A DNA stretch of 16,940 nucleotides, taken from an uncultured Caldilinea sp. Lineage in GTDB: Bacteria; Chloroflexota; Anaerolineae; Caldilineales; Caldilineaceae. Positions within the stretch are counted from its first letter, which is position 1, and every line of letters begins with the position of its first letter. Shown here piece after piece: positions 1 to 16,940 of the stretch. A program made the position numbers and the translations under genes. The notes under the pieces were generated by a model. It worked only from the letters and a program-made list of their open reading frames with translations. It was not told the DNA's origin and made no database searches. Location of the stretch: contig CALFWA010000156.1 in NCBI GenBank assembly GCA_937928035.1, positions 1-16,940 of the forward strand. Direction: 5' to 3'.

Positions 1-2
1 TT

Positions 3-1238
3 CTCTTCATCACCCCTCAGGCGCCCTATCCACCTCGTCAGGGCGCTACCATGCGCAACTACTATTTTATCCGCGGATTGGCCCGCAACCACGCTGTCGA
101 TCTGCTCACCTTTCTGGCGCCCGGCGACCAGATCGCCGGCGATAGCCCGCTGAAGACGCTCTGCGGGCGCATTGCAACGGTGGAGCAGCCCGTGCGCACG
201 GCGTTACAGCGCGCCCGCTCCACCTTAACCACCCTGACGCCGGACATGGGACTGCGACTGGAGAGCGAAGCCATGCACCGTCTGGTGCGTCAATGGCTCG
301 CCGAAACACACTATGACGTCGTGCAGATCGAGGGCATCGAGCTGGCGCAGTATGCGCGCCCTCTCCGAGAGCGACGCCGAGACCCAGAGCGCCCCGCCCT
401 GGTCTTCGACAACCATAACTGCGAATACCTGCTCCAGAAACGCAACGCCCTCACCGATTTACGCCATCCCCAGCGCTGGCCCGCTGCAGCCTACAGCCTG
501 GTGCAGTGGCAAAAGCTGCGCCGCTACGAGGCGGCCATTGTGCGCTTCGCCGACGCCGTCGTCGCCGTCAGCGAAGCGGATCGCCGGGCGCTGCTCGACC
601 TCGGCGCGCCCACGCCGATTGTCGTTGCGCCTAATGGCATCGACCTTGAAGCGTATCGCCCGCCGGAGGCAGTCTTCCCTTTGCGCACGATCGTCTTCAC
701 CGGAAAGATGGACTACCGACCGAACATTGACGCCGTGCTATGGTTCGCACAGAATGTGCTGCCGCGCGTGCTGGCGAAGGCGCCCGACGTGCGCTTCCAA
801 ATTGTAGGGATGAATCCTCATCCACGGCTCAATGTGCTGCGCAACCATCCGGCCATCGAGATTACGGGCGCCGTGCCGGACACGCAACCTTACATCCATC
901 AGGCTGGCGCATATGTGATCCCGATGCGCGTCGGCGGCGGCACGCGCTTTAAGGTGTTAGAGGCGCTGGCTTGCGCTGCGCCGGTTGTCAGCACAACGTT
1001 GGGTGTAGAGGGCGTGGACGTGCGCAATGGACAGGAGCTGCTCATCGCCGACGAACCCGAAGCTTTCGCCGCTGCGGTCTTGCGTCTGTTGGAAGATGCA
1101 CAAAAAGGCGGCGCACTGCGTCGCCAGCTTGGCGCACAAGGGCGACAGTTTGTCGAACAGCGTTACGGTTGGGAGCAGATTCTGCCCAAACTCGAAGAAG
1201 CGCTGATCCTTGCGCAGCAAAAGAAGTTGCACAGCTGA
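3..1238 (+). CDS. GT4-family glycosyltransferase, 5' end missing
   Basis: Probably a retaining glycosyltransferase of family GT4 (GT-B fold), moving a sugar from a nucleotide-sugar donor onto a cell-surface glycan or lipid carrier in the cytoplasm. The first ATG in the window is at 51, but the frame is open upstream to the edge and the codons from 3 read LFITPQAPYPPRQGAT, the typical first beta strand and donor-domain loop of GT4 enzymes. The true start therefore lies left of the window. Numbered from that ATG, visible motifs are FDNHNCEY (119-126), VVAVSEADR (170-178), APNGIDLEAY (193-202), FTGKMDYRPNIDAVLWF (216-232), and the acceptor/donor cleft block GGGTRFKVLEALACAAPVVS (295-314), which carries the GT4 acidic motif. 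It resembles the stp1-like sugar transferases of exopolysaccharide clusters. The substrate cannot be read from the sequence. The next gene starts 137 bases downstream. Confidence 0.9.
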   Translation, partial: LFITPQAPYPPRQGATMRNYYFIRGLARNHAVDLLTFLAPGDQIAGDSPLKTLCGRIATVEQPVRTALQRARSTLTTLTPDMGLRLESEAMHRLVRQWLAETHYDVVQIEGIELAQYARPLRERRRDPERPALVFDNHNCEYLLQKRNALTDLRHPQRWPAAAYSLVQWQKLRRYEAAIVRFADAVVAVSEADRRALLDLGAPTPIVVAPNGIDLEAYRPPEAVFPLRTIVFTGKMDYRPNIDAVLWFAQNVLPRVLAKAPDVRFQIVGMNPHPRLNVLRNHPAIEITGAVPDTQPYIHQAGAYVIPMRVGGGTRFKVLEALACAAPVVSTTLGVEGVDVRNGQELLIADEPEAFAAAVLRLLEDAQKGGALRRQLGAQGRQFVEQRYGWEQILPKLEEALILAQQKKLHS

Positions 1239-1375
1239 ACCTGGCAATCAATAGAGCGGATTGAGCGAACAAGGCGGCAGGGGGTGGGTGCTGCTCCCGG
1301 CCGCACGTGCCTGGTGAACCGCAGGGTTTAAAGAATTCGCCGCTGCGCAACACACGACAGACCTCGAGGAGTATT
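1239..1375. other. intergenic spacer, no gene seen
   Basis: This 137-base gap lies between the glycosyltransferase stop and the next start codon. It contains an 8-base palindrome GCACGTGC (1303-1310) and a short AT-rich patch (1327-1336) that might be part of a promoter. I found no convincing paired -35 and -10, and no terminator hairpin followed by a T run. Confidence 0.5.
1365..1371 (+). promoter_or_regulatory. ribosome binding site deciding the 1376 start
   Basis: CGAGGAG ends 4 bases before the ATG at 1376. The upstream in-frame ATG at 1307 has no comparable purine stretch, so the shorter reading is preferred. Confidence 0.6.
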
Positions 1376-1822
1376 ATGCCGAGAATCGCATCGTTTCAGA
1401 GCCAGCTCACCACGCGTCTTTTGGCATGGGGGCTTTTCAACGTCATCATTGGCGCCTTGTTGCAAGGGACGTCCTCGCCGTTCTGGCGCGCCTTTGGGCA
1501 GCAGTCGATCGGATGGGGCCTCATCAATGCAGCTCTGGCCGTCTTTGGCCGTCGCAGTCTCCGGCGTAAGCTGGCGCGTGGCTACCCGACGGAGGAGGCG
1601 CAGCGCGACGCCCGCAACCTGCGGCGCATCCTCTGGATCAACACCGGGCTGGATGTGCTTTACATCGCCGGCGGGTGGAAGCTGGCGCGCAGCTGCGACG
1701 GCGTCGACGCAAAGACCTGTGGCCACGGTGTCGGCGTCGGCGTGCAGGGCGCCTTTCTCTTTGTCTTTGATCTGCTCCATGCCATCCGGCTACCACGGGC
1801 AAGCAGTTCTGAGGGGAGATGA
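1376..1822 (+). CDS. small integral membrane protein, DUF6992-like
   Basis: A 148-residue protein of unknown function. It has four hydrophobic segments at about residues 16-30, 43-58, 85-103 and 122-141, so it should sit in the cytoplasmic membrane. Between helices 2 and 3 is a basic, arginine-rich cytoplasmic-type loop (FGRRSLRRKLARG). The motifs FWRAFGQQSIGWGLINA and LWINTGLDVLYIAGGW resemble the family annotated DUF6992 in Chloroflexota; this is recognition from memory, not a search. An in-frame ATG exists at 1307, but the ATG at 1376 is preceded at good distance by the Shine-Dalgarno CGAGGAG (1365-1371) and opens a natural N-terminus, so I chose it. The stop overlaps the following oxidoreductase (ATGA at 1819-1822), so the two are probably co-translated. 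Confidence 0.7.
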   Translation: MPRIASFQSQLTTRLLAWGLFNVIIGALLQGTSSPFWRAFGQQSIGWGLINAALAVFGRRSLRRKLARGYPTEEAQRDARNLRRILWINTGLDVLYIAGGWKLARSCDGVDAKTCGHGVGVGVQGAFLFVFDLLHAIRLPRASSSEGR

Positions 1823-1824
1823 AC

Positions 1825-2850
<1,026 letters not shown>

Positions 2851-2860
2851 AACAAGCAGG

Positions 2861-2900
2861 CCCTCACCCCTGCCCCTCTTCCAAGGCCGGGAGAGGGGGA
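2861..2900. repeat. palindromic intergenic repeat, copy 1
   Basis: This copy begins CCCTCACCCCTGCCCC. It contains an inverted repeat, CCCTCTTCC (2874-2882) against GGGAGAGGG (2889-2897), with one wobble mismatch and a six-base loop. It aligns almost base for base with copy 2 at 2975-3016, so it is a dispersed element rather than chance. It lies 10 bases after the oxidoreductase stop, where the transcript could fold into a hairpin. Confidence 0.75.
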
Positions 2901-2926
2901 GACGCCGCACGGATTTCACTGCAGCT

Positions 2927-2941
2927 GCGGCTCGCAGCCGC
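2927..2941. terminator. possible transcription-end hairpin between convergent genes
   Basis: GCGGCT (2927-2932) pairs perfectly with AGCCGC (2936-2941) around a CGC loop. It lies between the two palindromic repeats and between the convergent oxidoreductase and radical SAM genes. No T run follows on either strand, so an intrinsic terminator is only a possibility. The three hairpins in 2874-3013 could together block read-through. Confidence 0.3.
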
Positions 2942-2977
2942 CGACCCTCGGCAGACCCGGAGCCGTGGGGAAAACCC

Positions 2978-4168
<1,191 letters not shown>

Positions 4169-4175
4169 ATTGTTC

Positions 4176-4204
4176 ATTATACGAACGTTTGTTCGATTTG
4201 TAAA
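4176..4204 (-). promoter_or_regulatory. sigma-70-type promoter of the radical SAM gene
   Basis: On the minus strand, TTTACA (4204-4199) and a perfect TATAAT (4181-4176) are separated by exactly 17 bases. The predicted transcription start, 6-8 bases after the -10, falls at about 4170-4168, on or next to the ATG at 4168. No Shine-Dalgarno is present, which fits a leaderless transcript. Confidence 0.75.
4182..4195. promoter_or_regulatory. predicted LexA/DinR-type SOS operator
   Basis: CGAACGTTTGTTCG is a perfect dyad: CGAAC, four bases, GTTCG. This is the form of the SOS box known from Firmicutes and Actinobacteria (GAAC-N4-GTTC core). It fills the spacer between the -35 and -10 of the radical SAM promoter, where a bound repressor would exclude RNA polymerase. 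It also lies 28 bases upstream of the dtd start and might affect that gene. LexA binding in this organism is inferred. Confidence 0.7.
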
Positions 4205-4222
4205 GTGAGGAAAAATGTGTTT

Positions 4223-4669
4223 ATGCGAGCAGTGATTCAGCGGGTCCGTTCGGCGAGCGTGCGCGTGAACGGCAGTGAAGTTGGCCGGATTGGACGTGGG
4301 TTTGTGGTGTTGGTGGGTGTTGCACACAGCGACGGCGAGGCGGAGGCGCGCCTCCTGGCACGCAAAATCGCCGGCCTGCGCGTCTTTGAGGACAATGATG
4401 GTAAAATGAACTTGAGCCTGAGCGACGTCGGCGGCGCAGTGCTGGCGATCAGCCAGTTTACACTCTACGCCGACGTGCGCAAGGGGCGGCGTCCCAGCTT
4501 CACCGACGCAGCGCGGCCGGAGCAGGCGGAGCCGCTCTATCAACGCTTTTGCGAGCTGCTGAGGGTGGAAGACGTCCCGGTGCAGCAGGGCGTCTTTCAG
4601 GCCCATATGGAGGTCGAGCTGGTCAACGACGGGCCTGTGACCATCTGGATGGACACAGCAACGCTTTGA
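4223..4669 (+). CDS. dtd: D-aminoacyl-tRNA deacylase
   Basis: A 148-residue DTD-family enzyme that hydrolyses D-amino acids (and mischarged glycine) from tRNA, acting as a chirality proofreader in the cytoplasm. Length and N-terminus (MRAVIQRVRSASV) are typical. The two signature motifs are intact: SQFTLYADVRKGRRPSF (77-93), including the SQxTL motif, and NDGPVT (135-140), carrying the Gly-cisPro selectivity element. The reading frame could start at a GTG at 4205 (six extra residues), but the ATG at 4223 gives the canonical N-terminus and has GTGAGG (4205-4210) 12 bases upstream as a somewhat distant Shine-Dalgarno. It diverges from the radical SAM gene across a roughly 54-base shared control region containing the predicted LexA box. 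Confidence 0.95.
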   Translation: MRAVIQRVRSASVRVNGSEVGRIGRGFVVLVGVAHSDGEAEARLLARKIAGLRVFEDNDGKMNLSLSDVGGAVLAISQFTLYADVRKGRRPSFTDAARPEQAEPLYQRFCELLRVEDVPVQQGVFQAHMEVELVNDGPVTIWMDTATL

Positions 4670-4678
4670 ATCCGCATT

Positions 4679-5716
<1,038 letters not shown>

Positions 5717-5730
5717 AAAGGAGAAAGCCG

Positions 5731-6324
5731 ATGCAAGAGGGAAGTTATGTGGTGGCCGAAGCGCCAGAGATCGACCTGGCGGTACTGGAGGCGGAAGTCG
5801 CCGAGCTGGAGGAGTACATCGTCAAAGGGGACATCTATCGCACGGTGCGCGTGCAGACACCGTCCGGCGTGCGCATGGTGCAAATGTCCGGCGGCGATCT
5901 GCTGACGCGGCTCTATCGGCTCGAACAGGAGCGAGCTTCGTTGACGCCCGAGCAGCAAAGGCGCGTCGAGGCACTGGGTAAACAGGCGCGCGCGATCGTT
6001 TACAGCCTGCGTACGCGCTTCCATAATCTGTTAAAGCGCGAGATCAAGGCGCGATTGGACAGCCTTAACTGGTTCCTCGACGATGTGGTGGGCGATCCCA
6101 AACGGGCGCGCGCCGAGTACCCCTTCGAGATCCGCAATCGCCAGCGCATCGAGCTGATGGTGGAGGAGCTGGCGGAAGATCTCACGCCTGAGTTGCAAAA
6201 ACAGATCGGCCGGATCGACGACCGCATTCGTCTGATCGTGCAGCCCGGCGGATTCGTCTGGGACAAACGCCTGGAGCCCGTCTTCCCTCGTGAGCGCTTT
6301 TGGTATCTATACGTCTCTCCGTGA
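5731..6324 (+). CDS. unrecognised helical protein, probably cytoplasmic
   Basis: A 197-residue protein I cannot assign. It is rich in charged heptad-like helix: residues 14-32 (acidic), 56-110 (LLTRLYRLEQERASLTP onward, then a basic stretch RTRFHNLLKREIKARLD) and 135-165. It has no signal peptide, membrane segment or catalytic motif that I recognise. The C-terminus, GGFVWDKRLEPVFPRERFWYL (173-193), is aromatic and proline-rich and looks like a conserved tail. GGAG at 5719-5722, eight bases before the ATG, is a good Shine-Dalgarno. The 14-base gap after the aldo/keto reductase suggests co-transcription. It converges on scpA with 27 bases between the stops. Confidence 0.75.
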   Translation: MQEGSYVVAEAPEIDLAVLEAEVAELEEYIVKGDIYRTVRVQTPSGVRMVQMSGGDLLTRLYRLEQERASLTPEQQRRVEALGKQARAIVYSLRTRFHNLLKREIKARLDSLNWFLDDVVGDPKRARAEYPFEIRNRQRIELMVEELAEDLTPELQKQIGRIDDRIRLIVQPGGFVWDKRLEPVFPRERFWYLYVSP

Positions 6325-6351
6325 AAGAAAACCGGCGCGAGAGATTCTCGT

Positions 6352-7143
6352 CTACGAGCGATCTGCGCCCGTCGATGCAGGGGAGGCGGGCGCCAGATAA
6401 ATTTCCCCAAAGGTGGCGTCTTGCATCACCTCCACCTCCTGCAGTTTGACCAGCTCCAGCACGGCCAGGAAGGTCACGATCACCTCCAGCCGGGTCACGC
6501 TGCGGCTGAGCAACGCCTCGAAAGGAACGCCGCATAGAGGACCGTGTCCGTTTGAGGCAAAGGCATTGCGCAAATATGCACGCACGTTCTCCAGTTGTTC
6601 GGCCACCGTGATCGGATAGGTCTTGACGCTCGGCAGAGGAGGTTCAGCAGGCATCCGCTGCAATACTCGTTGCAGCGCGCGACGCAACGCTTCCAAACTC
6701 ACGTTGCTGAGGTCCAAACGTCGTTCGACCTCTGGCAAGGGGGCGACGCGCACATAGACGCGCAGACCCGCCTCTTCTCTTGCGCGCAGCGCCGCCGCCG
6801 CTTCTTTGAACTGGCGATATTCCATCAGCTGACGCATTAATGCGTCGCCGCTTGCTTCTTCTTCATCCTCAACCGGCGGTCGCGGCTTGGGCAGCAGATG
6901 ATAGGATTTGATATAGAGCAACCGCGAGGCGACGACCAGAAAATCGGCCAGCGCGCCTGGCTCGATCTCCTCCAGCTCATTGAGCGTCTTCAGATACTGG
7001 TCGGTGACGGCCATGAGACTGACGACGCTGATATCCAACTCTTGTGCCTCGATCATGTGCAGCAAAAGATCGAGCGGCCCCTCGAAGACCGGTAGGTGCA
7101 CCGGGTAGCCGGCGCCGAGCGGTTGTGCTCGCGTCAGGGTCAT
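6352..7143 (-). CDS. scpA: segregation and condensation protein A
   Basis: ScpA is the kleisin that bridges the two SMC heads and, with ScpB, forms the chromosome-condensing complex. At 263 residues it has the usual length. The N-terminal SMC-neck-binding segment is canonical: VFEGPLDLLLHMI (19-31), LVVASRLLYIKSYHLLP (69-85). The C-terminal winged helix (about 200-252) contains SVTRLEVIVTFLAVLELVKL. The region between is acidic (VEDEEEASGD). The ATG at 7143 lies only 2 bases after the stop of the giant amidase-like gene, and its Shine-Dalgarno GAGGTG (7160-7155) is inside that gene's last codons, so translation is probably coupled. scpB, often the next gene, is not in the window: the DNA downstream belongs to a convergent gene. 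Confidence 0.95.
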   Translation of the reverse strand: MTLTRAQPLGAGYPVHLPVFEGPLDLLLHMIEAQELDISVVSLMAVTDQYLKTLNELEEIEPGALADFLVVASRLLYIKSYHLLPKPRPPVEDEEEASGDALMRQLMEYRQFKEAAAALRAREEAGLRVYVRVAPLPEVERRLDLSNVSLEALRRALQRVLQRMPAEPPLPSVKTYPITVAEQLENVRAYLRNAFASNGHGPLCGVPFEALLSRSVTRLEVIVTFLAVLELVKLQEVEVMQDATFGEIYLAPASPASTGADRS

Positions 7144-7145
7144 TG

Positions 7146-11074
<3,929 letters not shown>

Positions 11075-11100
11075 CACTCGAAATCGATCAATCGATGTGA

Positions 11101-11109
11101 AGTATAGCA
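11101..11109 (-). promoter_or_regulatory. possible extended -10 promoter of the 1306-residue gene
   Basis: The minus strand reads TGCTATACT (11109-11101), an extended -10 (TGn followed by a near-consensus -10). It lies about 35 bases upstream of the start codon at 11066. No clear -35 is found 16-18 bases further up, which extended -10 promoters can tolerate. It would let this gene and scpA be transcribed separately from the upstream M23 gene. Confidence 0.4.
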
Positions 11110-11146
11110 TAAAGACGCAACAACGGGTTCAGACACGGGAACAGCG

Positions 11147-11229
11147 ACAACGGATTCGGTCAGGAGCCGATTTGCCGGTCGACGCGTTCCGCATCCGTTC
11201 CTACCTGCATCTGTTGTTGAATCCGTTGT
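11147..11229. repeat. 11-base inverted repeat between the two giant genes
   Basis: ACAACGGATTC (11147-11157) and its exact complement GAATCCGTTGT (11219-11229) are separated by 61 bases and end next to the stop codon of the M23 gene. Related half-sites (CAACGGGTTC at 11121-11130, GCATCCGTTC at 11191-11200) occur in the same gap. It might fold at the 3' end of the M23 transcript or be remnants of a small repeat; no T run follows. Confidence 0.45.
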
Positions 11230-14202
<2,973 letters not shown>

Positions 14203-14210
14203 AGGGCGAT

Positions 14211-14215
14211 CTCCT
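14211..14215 (-). promoter_or_regulatory. ribosome binding site deciding the 14202 start
   Basis: AGGAG on the minus strand, eight bases before the ATG at 14202. It excludes the alternative ATG at 14223, seven codons upstream, which would place this site inside the coding sequence. Confidence 0.7.
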
Positions 14216-14274
14216 GGCTTCAAAACGTGGGGCGATGGACGACGGTTCCACAGCTCGGGGAAAGCGGCCAGACG

Positions 14275-14979
<705 letters not shown>

Positions 14980-14994
14980 AGGTGCAATTCTCCT

Positions 14995-15777
<783 letters not shown>

Positions 15778-15778
15778 C

Positions 15779-16940
<1,162 letters not shown>

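Noticed and set aside
1307..1375. Upstream ATG for the DUF6992-like gene
   Set aside because: There is no ribosome site before 1307, and the extra 23 residues are polar and unlike a membrane-protein start.
6338..6350. Hairpin CGAGA-GAT-TCTCG between the convergent hypothetical gene and scpA as a terminator
   Set aside because: The stem is only five base pairs and no T run follows on either strand.
11128..11143. GTTC-N8-GAAC dyad upstream of the 1306-residue gene as a second LexA site
   Set aside because: The half-sites are in the inverse order and wrongly spaced for the GAAC-N4-GTTC box.

Overview
The window is GC-rich (I estimate above 60 percent), densely coded bacterial DNA. Several things point to a filamentous member of the Chloroflexota, such as an Anaerolineae or Caldilineae lineage: a DUF6992-like membrane protein, a COG4277-like radical SAM/helix-hairpin-helix protein, and very large multi-domain wall-hydrolase-like proteins without signal peptides. 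This is an inference from gene content; there is no rRNA or marker gene here to prove it.

Layout. Positions 1-2850 (+) hold the 3' part of a GT4 glycosyltransferase, a small four-helix membrane protein and a renalase-like FAD oxidoreductase; the last two are translationally coupled. Positions 2861-3016 carry two copies of a G/C-strand-biased palindromic repeat between convergent genes. Positions 2978-4168 (-) encode a radical SAM protein with a C-terminal helix-hairpin-helix. It diverges from dtd (4223-4669, +). Between them lies a near-consensus promoter with a perfect CGAAC-N4-GTTCG palindrome, the LexA/DinR-type SOS box, exactly between its -35 and -10. An aldo/keto reductase and an unrecognised conserved-looking protein follow on +. 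From 6352 to the right edge everything is on the minus strand: livM-livG-livF (branched-chain amino acid type ABC importer), then two giant proteins of 990 and 1306 residues, then scpA.

The centre of interest is the pair of giant proteins. Both open with the same ~315-residue clan GH-A-like TIM-barrel domain, so they are tandem paralogues, but they carry different peptidoglycan-directed tails. One has five SH3-like repeats and an intact M23 (LytM) zinc endopeptidase. The other has an NBR1-like Ig domain and three amidase_2/PGRP-like domains separated by coiled coils; only the third keeps its zinc ligands. The second giant gene ends 2 bases before the scpA start codon, which puts a putative wall-remodelling protein in one transcript with a chromosome-condensation subunit. 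I infer that the pair acts in wall remodelling or cell separation. The sequence does not show substrate or export route.

The other strong signal is the predicted SOS-controlled, probably leaderless radical SAM gene, which supports a DNA-repair-linked role. No tRNA, rRNA, CRISPR array or insertion sequence was recognised, and no gap longer than about 165 bases lacks a gene.
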